DNA from: Steroidobacter sp.
Lineage (GTDB): Bacteria; Pseudomonadota; Gammaproteobacteria; Steroidobacterales; Steroidobacteraceae
Length of the DNA stretch: 41,750 nt
Direction: 5' to 3'
Assembly: GCF_016790065.1 (NCBI RefSeq)
Contig: NZ_JAEUPY010000116.1
Coordinates: 1-41,750, forward strand
Shown here: piece by piece, positions 8,902-17,423 of the stretch
Position numbering within the stretch: the first letter of the stretch is position 1
Layout: each line of letters begins with the position of its first letter
Made by a program: the position numbers and the translations under genes
The notes under the pieces: generated by a model
The model's input: only the letters and a program-made list of their open reading frames with translations
Told to the model about the DNA's origin: nothing
Databases searched by the model: none

Positions 8902-9197
8902 TGAGCGCAACCGATAAAACAGCTGACGAAATCGTTATGTATTCCACTGCGTGGTGCGGCTACTGTCAGCGCGCGCGCAATCTGTTCGAGCGCAAAGGCG
9001 CGGCTTTTCGTGAGATCAAGGTCGACGAAGTGCCCGGCGAGCGCGAAGTGATGCTGCAGAAGAGCGGCGGCCGTCGTACCGTGCCGCAGATCTTCATCGG
9101 CGAACGCCACGTCGGCGGCTACGACGATCTCGCGGCTCTCGATAGAGCCGGGGAATTAGATAAACTGCTCGCCCAATTGCCCCAAGTAAGCAAGTAA
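8901..9197 (+). CDS. grxC: Glutaredoxin 3
   Basis: A 98-residue thioredoxin-fold protein with the dithiol active site CGYC (YSTAWCGYCQRA), the TVPQIFIG cis-proline segment and the GGYDDLAAL glutathione-binding end. It reduces protein disulfides or glutathione mixed disulfides using glutathione. The ATG at 8901 shares one base with the rhodanese stop, so translation is probably coupled; the TTG one codon earlier is less likely. Length and context (rhodanese-grxC-secB) are standard. Confidence 0.93.
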   Translation: MSATDKTADEIVMYSTAWCGYCQRARNLFERKGAAFREIKVDEVPGEREVMLQKSGGRRTVPQIFIGERHVGGYDDLAALDRAGELDKLLAQLPQVSK

Positions 9198-9213
9198 ACA
9201 AGGTTTCGACATC

Positions 9214-9714
9214 ATGGTTGACGAAGTACCCGCGGCCAACGGCCAGTCCACAGATCCCAATGCGCCGCAGTTCGCGCCGCAGGCCGTGTATCTGAAGGAC
9301 GTGTCTTTCGAGGCGCCGGTCGGCCCGCGCGTCAATCCGAGCACCAATCCCACCATCAACCTGAACCTCAACACCGCGGTCAATGACATCGGTGGCGACA
9401 TGAAGGAAGTGGTGTTGACGGTGCGCGTCGAAGCGCAGGCCGGCGACAAGACTCTGTGGCTGGTCGAGCTGCAGCAGGCGGGCGCATTCGGCATTCGCAA
9501 CGTGCCGGCCGAAGACATGCAGCGGCTGTTGGGCATCTTCTGCCCGAACTACTTGCTGCCGTATGCGCGTCAGGTGATTTCGGATCTGTTGATGAAGGGC
9601 GGCTTCCCGCCGTTCCTGTTGCCGCCGGTCAACTTCGACGCGCTGTTCGCGCAGGCTGCGGCCCGTGCTCAGGGACAGCAGCCGGACGCTCCGGGCGCCA
9701 ACTCGGTCAACTGA
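9214..9714 (+). CDS. secB: Protein-export chaperone SecB
   Basis: A 166-residue protein matching SecB over its length: YLKDVSFEAP near residue 30, then the tetramer core (NPTINLNLNTAV, VVLTVRVEA) and the conserved end FLLPPVNFDALFAQ. SecB keeps precursor proteins unfolded and delivers them to SecA. The start at 9214 lies 16 bases after grxC, with a weak AAGG ribosome-binding site. The acidic/Gln-rich N- and C-terminal tails are normal for the family. Confidence 0.95.
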   Translation: MVDEVPAANGQSTDPNAPQFAPQAVYLKDVSFEAPVGPRVNPSTNPTINLNLNTAVNDIGGDMKEVVLTVRVEAQAGDKTLWLVELQQAGAFGIRNVPAEDMQRLLGIFCPNYLLPYARQVISDLLMKGGFPPFLLPPVNFDALFAQAAARAQGQQPDAPGANSVN

Positions 9715-9721
9715 TCTAGCC

Positions 9722-10750
9722 ATGTCTGTGCCAGAGGCTGCCAACGCGGCACCCGACGGCTCGACATGCGTGGTGCTGGGCGCCGGCTCTTGGGGCACGG
9801 CGCTCGCGATCCAATTGGCTCGCGTCGCGTTACCTACTTTGCTGTGGGGTCGCGACGCGACGCATCTCGCCGAATTGGCTCGTGATCGGCGTAACGCTCG
9901 TTACTTGCCCGATGCTCCGTTTCCCGAGCAGCTGCGCATCGAGCCCGAGCTGAAGTCGGCACTCCAGGTCAGCCGCGATGTCATCGTGGCTGTGCCTAGT
10001 CATGCCTTGCGCGGAATGCTTCAGGAGATTGCTCCTCATCTGCGTGCCGAAGCTCGCGTTGCTTGGGCGACCAAGGGATTCGAGCTGTCTACTGGCTTGC
10101 TGCCACACCAAGTCGCACGCGAAGTGCTCGGTGAAAGCGTTCCAACCGCAGTGATTTCCGGGCCGACGTTTGCCAAGGAAGTGGGCGCGGGCTTACCGAC
10201 TGCGATGACCATCGCTGCGTCGGATCCAGAATACGCCGCCGAGCTGGCACAGCGTTTTTCTGGCCAGAACTTCCGCGCTTACACCTCGACCGATATCACT
10301 GGCGTCGAAGTCGGTGGCGCGATTAAAAACGTCATGGCCATCGGCGCAGGTATTTCCGATGGGCTGGGCTTTGGCGCCAACACCCGAATCGCTTTGATTG
10401 CGCGCGGCTTGGTCGAGATGACTCGACTCGGCGTGGCGCTCGGTGCGAGAAAAGAAACATTTATGGGATTAGCTGGGCTTGGCGATTTGGTGCTGACGTG
10501 CACCGACAATCAATCGCGCAATCGGCGGTTCGGTTTGGCGCTGGCCTCAGGCGAAAATGTCGCTGCCGCGCAAAAGACGATCGGGCAGGTCGTTGAAGGT
10601 GTGTTGGCTGCCAATGCGGTTCGCAGCGTCGCGCAACGCGCCGGTGTCGAGATGCCGATTTGCGAGCAGGTTTATCGCGTGGTGCACGAGGGCGTCGCGC
10701 CCAAAGACGCCGTGAAAGAATTGATGAGCCGCGCGCTCAAGCCGGAATAA
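9722..10750 (+). CDS. gpsA: Glycerol-3-phosphate dehydrogenase [NAD(P)+]
   Basis: A 342-residue cytoplasmic enzyme that reduces dihydroxyacetone phosphate to sn-glycerol 3-phosphate for phospholipid synthesis. The N-terminal Rossmann motif is GAGSWGTALA, followed by VAVPSHALR and the catalytic-lysine segment GGAIKNVMAIGAGI. GLAGLGDLVLTC near residue 250 is also typical. The ATG at 9722, eight bases after the secB stop, is chosen; a longer version from 9665 would run into secB. The 3' end overlaps the convergent trmL by 14 bases. Confidence 0.95.
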   Translation: MSVPEAANAAPDGSTCVVLGAGSWGTALAIQLARVALPTLLWGRDATHLAELARDRRNARYLPDAPFPEQLRIEPELKSALQVSRDVIVAVPSHALRGMLQEIAPHLRAEARVAWATKGFELSTGLLPHQVAREVLGESVPTAVISGPTFAKEVGAGLPTAMTIAASDPEYAAELAQRFSGQNFRAYTSTDITGVEVGGAIKNVMAIGAGISDGLGFGANTRIALIARGLVEMTRLGVALGARKETFMGLAGLGDLVLTCTDNQSRNRRFGLALASGENVAAAQKTIGQVVEGVLAANAVRSVAQRAGVEMPICEQVYRVVHEGVAPKDAVKELMSRALKPE

Positions 10751-11201
10751 CGAAATCCAACTGGCGCCAGGCTTCGTAAACGATCACGGCGGCGGCGTTC
10801 GATAGATTCAAACTGCGGTTGCCGGGGCGCATGGGGATGGTCAGGCGCTGTTCGGCCGGGCAGGTTTCCAATAGCTCCTGCGGTAGACCGCGCGTTTCCG
10901 GGCCGAATAGGAATGCGTCGCCGGGCGCGTATTTCACCTGGTCGTAACGCGACTTGCCGCGCGTCGAGATGGCGAACCATCGGTTCGGCTGGATGGCGCT
11001 GAAACATTCCTCGAGCGAATCCCAGGCTCGAACATTCGCCATATCGGCGTAGTCCATGCCAGCGCGACGCACGGCTTTTTCGCTGATGTCGAAGCCCAGC
11101 GGCCGGATCAAATGCAGCGCTGAGCCGGAGTTGGCACACAGCCGAATGATGTTGCCCGTGTTCGGAGGAATCTCGGGCTGGAAAAGAACGACGTGGAACA
11201 C
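10737..11201 (-). CDS. trmL: tRNA (cytidine/uridine-34 2'-O)-methyltransferase
   Basis: A 154-residue SPOUT-fold methyltransferase that modifies the wobble base of leucine tRNAs. Visible family motifs are PEIPPNTGNIIRLCANSG near the N terminus, FLFGPETRGLP in the middle and IPMRPGNRSLNLSNAAAVIVYE at the knotted C-terminal SAM site. Length is typical for TrmL (about 155). It starts with GTG at 11201. It stands as a separate minus-strand gene overlapping the end of gpsA. Confidence 0.93.
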   Translation of the reverse strand: MFHVVLFQPEIPPNTGNIIRLCANSGSALHLIRPLGFDISEKAVRRAGMDYADMANVRAWDSLEECFSAIQPNRWFAISTRGKSRYDQVKYAPGDAFLFGPETRGLPQELLETCPAEQRLTIPMRPGNRSLNLSNAAAVIVYEAWRQLDFVIPA

Positions 11202-11248
11202 TGCGAAACTCTGCCACCGGTGGCGGCGGCAGAGTAGCAGAGCGAAGC

Positions 11249-12664
11249 TTATTCGTCGTCCATCGCCAACTCTTTGAGCTTGCGGGTCAGCGTGTTGCGG
11301 CCCCAGCCGAGCAGCTTGGCGGCTTCCTGGCGCCCGCCTTCGGCTTTGCGAAGCGCGGCGCGAATCAGCGTGCGCTCGAATTCAGGCATGGCGTCGTCGA
11401 GCAGCGGCGTTTCGCCGGCAGCCAGACGCTTCTCGGCCCAGTTGGTGAGCTGACGAGTCCACTCATCCTGCAACTTGGCCGGCCCCGGCACGCCGCCCAG
11501 ATCGCTCGGAATATCTTCCGCCTTGATCTCGCGACCCGGCGCAGTCACCGTCAATCGACGGCAGGCATTGACCACCTGACGCACATTGCCCGGCCAATCG
11601 AAATTGGACAGCGCCGCCGCCGCTTCCGGCGTGAGCACCTTGGGCTCGACGCCGAGCTCCACCGCAGCCTCGGTCAAATAGTGCATCAGCAACTCAGGAA
11701 TATCTTCGCGACGCTGCCGCACCGGCGGCACTTCGATACGAATCACATTCAAGCGATGTAACAAGTCTTCGCGGAACAGGTTCTGTTTCACGCGACCTTC
11801 CAGATCCTGGTGAGTCGCAGCGATCACGCGCACATCGACACGCACCGGCACCTGACCACCGACGCGATAGAACTCGCCTTCCGCCAACACACGCAACAGT
11901 CGCGTCTGCAGCTGCGGCGACATATCGCCGATTTCGTCGAGGAACAACGTGCCACCGTCGGCTTGCTCGAACCGACCGCGACGCTGCGCGTCGGCACCGG
12001 TGAACGAACCTTTCTCGTGACCGAACAACTCGGACTCGAGCAAGTCGGCCGTGAACGCCGAGGTGTTCAACGCGATGAACGCCTTATTGGCGCGCGGGCT
12101 ATGACGATGCAGAGCACGAGCGACCAGCTCCTTGCCGGTACCGGACTCGCCCGTGATCAACACCGTCATGCTCGAACGCGACAACCGACCGATGGCGCGA
12201 AACACTTCCTGCATGGCCGGCGCCTGGCCCAGCATTTCAGGAATGCGCCGCGCTTCGGTCGATGTTTCTTCGACACGGGTTTTCTGTTGAGCCGCACGCC
12301 GCACCAGATCGACTGCTTGATCGATATCGAACGGTTTGGGCAAATATTCGAACGCGCCGCCTTGATAAGCAGCGACCGCGCTATCGAGATCCGAGTGAGC
12401 GGTCATGACGATGACCGGCAAGTCGGGCTGATTGTCCCGAATCTCGGTGAGCAGCTCGAGGCCGCTGCGCCCGGGCATCCGAATGTCCGTGATCAACACA
12501 TCGGGGCGATCCCGACGCAGCGCTGCGAGCGCCGTGTCCGCGTGATCGAAGGCCGTGGGTGCCATGCCGCCTTGGCGAAGAGCACGCTCCAAGACCCAGC
12601 GGATGGAGGCATCGTCATCGACGAGCCAGACGTTAAGAGGCTTCACCGGTGTGGTCTGTAACAT
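11249..12664 (-). CDS. glnG: Nitrogen regulation response regulator NtrC
   Basis: A 471-residue sigma54 activator. The receiver domain (about 10-125) has the phospho-acceptor aspartate in LITDIRMPG. The AAA+ domain has Walker A GESGTGKE and the sigma54-contact loop GSFTGA (a common variant of GAFTGA). A Fis-type helix-turn-helix follows at the C terminus ([20 protein letters not shown]). Phosphorylated by NtrB, it activates glnA and nitrogen-scavenging genes; candidate binding sites are present upstream of glnA in this window. The start overlaps the end of ntrB by 32 bases, indicating translational coupling. Confidence 0.95.
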   Translation of the reverse strand: MLQTTPVKPLNVWLVDDDASIRWVLERALRQGGMAPTAFDHADTALAALRRDRPDVLITDIRMPGRSGLELLTEIRDNQPDLPVIVMTAHSDLDSAVAAYQGGAFEYLPKPFDIDQAVDLVRRAAQQKTRVEETSTEARRIPEMLGQAPAMQEVFRAIGRLSRSSMTVLITGESGTGKELVARALHRHSPRANKAFIALNTSAFTADLLESELFGHEKGSFTGADAQRRGRFEQADGGTLFLDEIGDMSPQLQTRLLRVLAEGEFYRVGGQVPVRVDVRVIAATHQDLEGRVKQNLFREDLLHRLNVIRIEVPPVRQRREDIPELLMHYLTEAAVELGVEPKVLTPEAAAALSNFDWPGNVRQVVNACRRLTVTAPGREIKAEDIPSDLGGVPGPAKLQDEWTRQLTNWAEKRLAAGETPLLDDAMPEFERTLIRAALRKAEGGRQEAAKLLGWGRNTLTRKLKELAMDDE

Positions 12665-13766
12665 GGAATGGCAACAAAATAGTAAAAGTGGTTAGACCCG
12701 GCCTGCTCTCGAATTCGATCAGGCCGTCATGACGACTCACCAGGTCTTGCGCCACTGCCAGACCCAATCCAGTACCGTCGGCTCGCCCCGTCACGAGTGG
12801 ATAAAACAAAGTGTCCCGTAAATGTTCGGGGACGCCGGGGCCGTTGTCCTCGAACTGCACGCTGGCAACCAGTCGATGACGACGGGCGCCGATGTTTACA
12901 TTGGTGAGCGCGCGCGTGCGCAACACCAAGCGGCCACCGCGACCGCCGTTTGAAGCAATGTTTTGAGCAATGGCCTGCATGGCGTTCTTGCCCAGATTCA
13001 ACATCGCCTGAATGATCAGATTACGATCCAGATGCAGCGGCGGCAGGCTCGGATCGTAGTCGCGATCGACCACGACGCCGGCGGGCGCATCGGCCGCGAG
13101 CAAATGGCCCACGTGTTGTAACAACTCGTGAATGTTGATCGATTCCTTGCGCGGCAAATGTCCTGGACCGAGCAACGTATCGACCAAGGTCACCAAGCGA
13201 TCCGCTTCGCTGATGATGACGGTCGTGTATTCACGCATCGATGCGTCATCGAGCTGACGCGCGAGCAGCTGAGCCGCGCCACGCAAACCACCGAGCGGGT
13301 TTTTAATTTCGTGCGCCAGCTGACGAATCATCAATCGACTGCCGCCGATCTGGGTCAGCAGCGCGGTTTCGCGTGTGATGCGTTGATGCTGAGTGGCGTC
13401 GACGATTTCGATCAGCACCGCACCGGGGGCCCCGCTCTCTTCATAAGGAGCGACGGTGCAATCGACGATGAGCTCGCCGTCGCCATTGCTAGGAGTCAGC
13501 GCCAACTCACGTCGTGAAAACGGTCGCGAGGTGCTGGCCGCTCGATCAATTACTGCATCGAGTACCGCCGAATCTTCCAACAACTCAGCGAGCGGCCGGC
13601 CGCGCACTTGATTGCGACTCACGCCGAACAACGTTTCGGCGGACACATTCAAATACAACAACGAACGATCGCGATCGACGATCAACACGCTGGTGCTGAG
13701 ACTATCGAGAATGCGGCCCGAGTCAGCCATGACGCTTGCCATTAAGTACGAGGGCTGTGCAGCCAT
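12633..13766 (-). CDS. glnL: Nitrogen regulation sensor kinase NtrB
   Basis: A 377-residue cytoplasmic histidine kinase with an N-terminal PAS domain (about 20-130). The phospho-histidine is in QLAHEIKNPLGG (HisKA), and the ATPase domain carries NLGKNAMQAI, DNGPGVP and GTGLGLAVAQ. It phosphorylates or dephosphorylates NtrC in response to the PII protein. The ATG at 13766 has a good ribosome-binding site (GAAGGA, five bases away), so the longer N terminus is favoured over Met9 or Met13. It lies 86 bases downstream of the DUF4124 gene on the same strand. Confidence 0.95.
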   Translation of the reverse strand: MAAQPSYLMASVMADSGRILDSLSTSVLIVDRDRSLLYLNVSAETLFGVSRNQVRGRPLAELLEDSAVLDAVIDRAASTSRPFSRRELALTPSNGDGELIVDCTVAPYEESGAPGAVLIEIVDATQHQRITRETALLTQIGGSRLMIRQLAHEIKNPLGGLRGAAQLLARQLDDASMREYTTVIISEADRLVTLVDTLLGPGHLPRKESINIHELLQHVGHLLAADAPAGVVVDRDYDPSLPPLHLDRNLIIQAMLNLGKNAMQAIAQNIASNGGRGGRLVLRTRALTNVNIGARRHRLVASVQFEDNGPGVPEHLRDTLFYPLVTGRADGTGLGLAVAQDLVSRHDGLIEFESRPGLTTFTILLPFHVTDHTGEAS

Positions 13767-13852
13767 TGGCGTCCTTCACCGCGCCAGTGGTGGACACAGA
13801 GGAAAGGACGACGGCGCCGCTCCTCGGAGCAGCGGACTAACGCGAGCGGTTG

Positions 13853-14542
13853 TTAGTTTTTCGGGCCGACGGCCGCGGGCTTGGTGACGACCGGCCGATT
13901 GGTGGTCGGGTCGATGACGGCCTTGCTGCCGTTCAATGCCGAGTAACTGGGCTGAGAAGTGCGCAGCTTGTTGCCAGCCGAACGCTTCGGCTGATTGTTG
14001 CGCATGGCCGGGCCGACCGGCGGTTTGGCCGCGGATTCCTGCCGCACGTGGAACGTGACTTCGGGGGTTTCTTGAATCACACGACCCCGACTGGTGCTCA
14101 CCGTTGCTTTCACGGTGTGCGTGCCACGAGTCATGTTGGTGAGTTCGTGACTCAGCGAGGTCGAATTGAAGTCTGCTACCGGCGCGCCATCCAGAAATAG
14201 CGCGACCATGTGTTCGGCATCGATCGCCGGCGAAGCTGCCAGCTGCACGCGAACCACGCCAGCGGTATTGATGAAAGCTTGATCCTGCTGCGGACTCTCG
14301 ACCACGAAGCGCGAATACGCCGGGCCCTTGGAAGTCGGCTGCTGCGGTGGTGGCGCGGGAGGCGTCGGAGCCGGGGCCGGGTTGGCGGAGCGGTTCGAAC
14401 TGCTCAACTCCACCTTTTTCGCACCGGGCACGGGCTGATCCGACCAGTGAGTGACGCCTTTGTCGTCCTTCCACGTGTAAACGGTCTGGCCGGCCAGGGC
14501 CGGCGCCGCCAGTACGAGGAGAACATAAAGCGCCGTACGCAT
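13853..14542 (-). CDS. DUF4124 domain secreted protein
   Basis: A 229-residue exported protein. It has a signal peptide (RTALYVLLVLAAPALAG), the DUF4124 motif (VYTWKDDKGVTHWSDQPVPG), a Pro/Ala-rich linker (about 57-72), an Ig-like region and a basic Asn/Lys-rich tail. Function is unknown, but a DUF4124 gene between glnA and ntrB is a familiar arrangement in gammaproteobacteria. The ATG at 14542 begins exactly at the signal peptide. There is no Shine-Dalgarno, and a sigma70-type promoter ends only eight bases before the ATG, so the mRNA is probably leaderless. Confidence 0.88.
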   Translation of the reverse strand: MRTALYVLLVLAAPALAGQTVYTWKDDKGVTHWSDQPVPGAKKVELSSSNRSANPAPAPTPPAPPPQQPTSKGPAYSRFVVESPQQDQAFINTAGVVRVQLAASPAIDAEHMVALFLDGAPVADFNSTSLSHELTNMTRGTHTVKATVSTSRGRVIQETPEVTFHVRQESAAKPPVGPAMRNNQPKRSAGNKLRTSQPSYSALNGSKAVIDPTTNRPVVTKPAAVGPKN

Positions 14543-14550
14543 ATGTAATG

Positions 14551-14579
14551 AGCATAGCCGCTCCGCCCCGACCTGACAA
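14551..14579 (-). promoter_or_regulatory. Sigma70-type promoter for DUF4124-ntrB-ntrC
   Basis: Read on the minus strand: TTGTCA (14574-14579), a 17-base spacer, then TATGCT (14551-14556). The -35 matches at five of six positions and the -10 at four of six, with ideal spacing. Transcription should begin around 14543-14545, at or within a few bases of the DUF4124 ATG (14542). It lies downstream of the glnA terminator, giving ntrBC a glnA-independent promoter. Confidence 0.6.
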
Positions 14580-14618
14580 AAGCGGCGACGGCGCATTTGT
14601 GATGGCCGTCACCATTAG

Positions 14619-14662
14619 GAAAAACTCGTCAGCGGCGTGCATCCGAAATGCAGCCGCTGACG
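14619..14662 (-). terminator. Intrinsic terminator of glnA
   Basis: The arms CGTCAGCGGC (14627-14636) and GCCGCTGACG (14653-14662) are a perfect 10-bp inverted repeat, extended by a further TGCA/TGCA pairing around a 7-base loop. On the minus strand the hairpin is followed by AGTTTTTCC, a proper T-run. It sits eight bases after the glnA stop and separates glnA from the DUF4124-ntrBC genes. Confidence 0.85.
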
Positions 14663-14670
14663 GCGCGGAG

Positions 14671-16083
14671 TTACACGCTGTAATACAGCTCGAACTCCAG
14701 CGGGTGCGTGGACATACGCACCTTGGTCACTTCCTGCATCTTCAAGGCGATGTAGGCATCGATCACGTCGTCAGTGAACACCCCACCGGCCTTCAAGAAG
14801 GTGCGGTCGGCATCCAGAGCCTGCAGCGCCTGTTCCAGCGAGTAGCAGACTTCCGGAATGTTCTTGGCTTCTTCCGGCGGCAGGTCGTACAGATCCTTGT
14901 CCGCGGCTTCGCCCGGGTGGATCTTGTTCAGAATGCCGTCGAGGCCGGCCATCATCATGGCCGCGAACGCCAGGTACGGATTGGCGGTCGAGTCCGGGAA
15001 GCGCACTTCGATGCGACGACCCTTCGGGTTGGCAACCCAGGGAATACGAATGGACGCAGAGCGATTACGCGCCGAGTACGCCAGCATCACCGGCGCTTCG
15101 AAGTGCGGCACCAGGCGCTTGTAGCTGTTGGTGCTGGCATTCGTGAACGCGTTAATGGCCTTGGCGTGCTTGATGATGCCGCCGATGTAGTACAGCGCCA
15201 TGTCCGACAGACCCGCGTACTTGTCGCCCGCGAAAGCCGGCTTGCCGTCTTTCTGGATCGACTGGTGCACGTGCATGCCGCTGCCGTTGTCGCCGACGAT
15301 GGGTTTCGGCATGAAGGTGACGGTCTTGCCGTAAGCGTGCGCGACGTTGTGAATCGCGTACTTCAGCAACTGCACTTCGTCAGCCTTTTTCACCAGCGTA
15401 TTGGCATTCACGCCGATTTCGCACTGGCCGGCGGTCGCCACTTCGTGGTGGTGCACTTCGACCTTCATGCCCAGCTCTTCCAGCGCATTACACATGGCCG
15501 AGCGGATGTCCTGGAACGAGTCGACCGGCGGCACGGGGAAGTAGCCGCCCTTGACGCCCGGACGGTGCGCCATGTTGCCGCCTTCGAACGCCTTGCCCGA
15601 GGACCAGGCGGCTTCGACCGAATTGATCTCGAAGAACGACCCCTGCATGGTGGTGCCGTACTTCACGTCGTCGAAAATGAAGAATTCGTTTTCCGGGCCG
15701 AACAGGGCCGAGTCACCGACGCCGGTGGACTTCAGGTAGGCCTCGGCGCGCTTGGCGATCGAGCGCGGATCACGCTCGTAACCCTGCATGGTCGCGGGCT
15801 CGAGCACGTCGCAGCGGATGATCAGCGTGGTCTCTTCGAAGAACGGATCGAGCACGGCGGTGCTGGGATCCGGCATGAGCACCATGTCGGACTCGTTGAT
15901 GCCCTTCCAGCCGGCGATCGAGGAGCCGTCGAACATCTTGCCGTCGTCGAAGAAGCTTTGATCGACGGTGTGCGCCGGGACGGTCACGTGCTGCTCTTTG
16001 CCGCGGGTGTCCGTGAAGCGCAGATCAACGTATCTGACCTCCTTCTCTTTCAGGATGCTGAGGACTTCAGCGGGGGTCGTCAT
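14671..16083 (-). CDS. glnA: Glutamine synthetase type I
   Basis: A 470-residue enzyme that makes glutamine from glutamate, ammonia and ATP as a dodecamer. Recognisable segments include the Asp-latch region ([16 protein letters not shown]), the metal- and ATP-binding [16 protein letters not shown] and NRSASIRIP. The C-terminal [10 protein letters not shown] carries the tyrosine adenylylated by GlnE in GSI-beta enzymes. The start is supported by a strong GGAGGAG ribosome-binding site. Upstream is a sigma54-type promoter with NtrC-type dyads, and downstream a clear terminator. Confidence 0.97.
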   Translation of the reverse strand: MTTPAEVLSILKEKEVRYVDLRFTDTRGKEQHVTVPAHTVDQSFFDDGKMFDGSSIAGWKGINESDMVLMPDPSTAVLDPFFEETTLIIRCDVLEPATMQGYERDPRSIAKRAEAYLKSTGVGDSALFGPENEFFIFDDVKYGTTMQGSFFEINSVEAAWSSGKAFEGGNMAHRPGVKGGYFPVPPVDSFQDIRSAMCNALEELGMKVEVHHHEVATAGQCEIGVNANTLVKKADEVQLLKYAIHNVAHAYGKTVTFMPKPIVGDNGSGMHVHQSIQKDGKPAFAGDKYAGLSDMALYYIGGIIKHAKAINAFTNASTNSYKRLVPHFEAPVMLAYSARNRSASIRIPWVANPKGRRIEVRFPDSTANPYLAFAAMMMAGLDGILNKIHPGEAADKDLYDLPPEEAKNIPEVCYSLEQALQALDADRTFLKAGGVFTDDVIDAYIALKMQEVTKVRMSTHPLEFELYYSV

Positions 16084-16219
16084 GAGTTCTCCTCCGGTAG
16101 ACAGCGAGATTGAGAAGTCCCGGGTCGCTCGCCGCTACGACGCCAGGAGGTTCTAGTGGGGTTGTGGGCCATGGCTAAAGTTTTCTTCGAGCTCGGGTCC
16201 ACAAATCGCAGTGGAAAAT

Positions 16220-16235
16220 TGCAGGAACCATGCCA
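16220..16235 (-). promoter_or_regulatory. Sigma54 (-24/-12) promoter of glnA
   Basis: On the minus strand the sequence TGGCATGGTTCCTGCA has GG and GC separated by exactly 10 bases. It differs from the consensus TGGCACG-N4-TTGCA at only two informative positions (CAT for CAC, CTGC for TTGC). The predicted start site is near 16209, giving a leader of about 125 bases to glnA. Confidence 0.75.
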
Positions 16236-16236
16236 G

Positions 16237-16253
16237 CGCACCGTCATGGCGCA
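16237..16253. promoter_or_regulatory. Proximal NtrC-type dyad upstream of glnA
   Basis: CGCACCGTCATGGCGCA is GCACC-N5-GGCGC, one mismatch from the NtrC consensus GCACC-N5-GGTGC. It begins two bases upstream of the -24 element (centre about -36), so it may act as a weaker or governing site rather than an enhancer. Confidence 0.5.
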
Positions 16254-16329
16254 AACGCTTGGATTTGATGGCGCGGAGCAGAAAACCTTACAAAAGCCCG
16301 CCCTGGATTGGAGCATAGACCGCGCCGCC

Positions 16330-16346
16330 CGCACCATAGGGGTGCA
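16330..16346. promoter_or_regulatory. Distal NtrC enhancer site upstream of glnA
   Basis: CGCACCATAGGGGTGCA contains a perfect GCACC-N5-GGTGC dyad, the known NtrC recognition pattern. It is centred about 128 bases upstream of the predicted glnA start, a normal enhancer distance for a sigma54 promoter. Since ntrC is encoded in the same locus, autoregulation of glnA by nitrogen status is a strong inference. Confidence 0.75.
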
Positions 16347-16430
16347 TATCCAGGCCCCAACCTGTGGCAGCCAGGCCAGCAAGGCTGTCGCCGGCCGGCC
16401 GCAACGAGACCTGTGCCGCATCGGGCCCAG

Positions 16431-16458
16431 TTTTGGATCAAACCCCTCACGGTATACT
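16431..16458 (+). promoter_or_regulatory. Candidate sigma70 promoter for glyQ-glyS-plsC
   Basis: TATACT (16453-16458) is a near-consensus -10, with TTTTGG (16431-16436) as a weak -35 at a 16-base spacing. Predicted transcription start is about 28 bases before the glyQ ATG. The rest of the 16084-16492 gap belongs to glnA control. Confidence 0.5.
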
Positions 16459-16492
16459 CGCGCGCTTTTCTCCCACGAACCGGATCTCCCAG

Positions 16493-17419
16493 ATGGCCGC
16501 ATCGAAAGCCGTGGTCCCGCCGCGGACCTTTCAGGAATTGATCTTCGCCCTGCAGTCGTACTGGTCGAAGCAGGGTTGCGTCATCCTGCAGCCCTACGAC
16601 ATGGAAATGGGCGCCGGCACCTTCCATACCGGCACCCTGCTCCGGGCCGTTGGCCCGGAACCGTGGAGCGCAGCCTATGTTCAGCCCTCGCGCCGTCCCA
16701 CGGACGGCCGCTATGGCGAGAACCCGTTCCGCCTGCAGCACTACTACCAATTTCAAGTAGTGCTGAAGCCGTCGCCGCCGAACATCGTCGATCTGTATCT
16801 GGGCTCGCTGGCCTCCCTGGGCTTCGACCCGCTGACCCATGACATCCGCCTGGTCGAAGACAACTGGGAATCGCCGACCCTCGGTGCCTGGGGCCTGGGT
16901 TGGGAAATCTGGCTGAACGGCATGGAAGTCACCCAGTTCACTTACTTCCAGCAAGTGGGCGGCCTGGACTGCAAACCGGTGATGGGCGAGATCACTTACG
17001 GTCTGGAACGCCTCGCCATGTATCTGCAGGGCGTGCAGAGCGTTTATGACTTGTTGTGGGCCGACGGCCCGCTCGGCCGCGTGACCTACGGCGACGTTTA
17101 TCACCAAAACGAAGTAGAGCAGTCGAAGTACAACTTCGAGCACGCCGATACTGCGGTGCTGTTCCGTCACTTCGACGATCACGAAGCGGCCTGCAAAAAG
17201 CTGCTCGAAAGCGGCCTGGCGCTGCCGGCCTATGAGCAAATGCTCAAGACCTCGCACACTTTCAATTTGCTCGATGCGCGCAAGGCCATCTCGGTAACTG
17301 AACGTCAGCGCTTCATCCTGCGCGTACGCGCACTCGCCAAGGAAGTCGCCGAAACTTATTACAAGAGTCGCGAGGCGTTGGGCTTCCCAATGCTGAACCG
17401 CGCGCCTGTGGAAGCTTGA
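16493..17419 (+). CDS. glyQ: Glycyl-tRNA synthetase alpha subunit
   Basis: A 308-residue catalytic subunit of the bacterial two-subunit glycyl-tRNA synthetase (class II). Clear family segments are [48 protein letters not shown] and the long conserved stretch around [14 protein letters not shown]. The ATG at 16493 is chosen because homologues start with a short tail before TFQ; upstream TTG codons would run into the promoter. It is followed four bases later by glyS. Confidence 0.97.
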   Translation: MAASKAVVPPRTFQELIFALQSYWSKQGCVILQPYDMEMGAGTFHTGTLLRAVGPEPWSAAYVQPSRRPTDGRYGENPFRLQHYYQFQVVLKPSPPNIVDLYLGSLASLGFDPLTHDIRLVEDNWESPTLGAWGLGWEIWLNGMEVTQFTYFQQVGGLDCKPVMGEITYGLERLAMYLQGVQSVYDLLWADGPLGRVTYGDVYHQNEVEQSKYNFEHADTAVLFRHFDDHEAACKKLLESGLALPAYEQMLKTSHTFNLLDARKAISVTERQRFILRVRALAKEVAETYYKSREALGFPMLNRAPVEA

Positions 17420-17423
17420 GCTC

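Noticed and set aside
14548-16113. A 521-codon open frame on the plus strand antisense to glnA.
   Set aside because: glnA on the other strand is beyond doubt. The antisense frame has His/Arg/Val-rich composition typical of reverse-strand shadows in GC-rich genes and no ribosome-binding site or recognisable domain.
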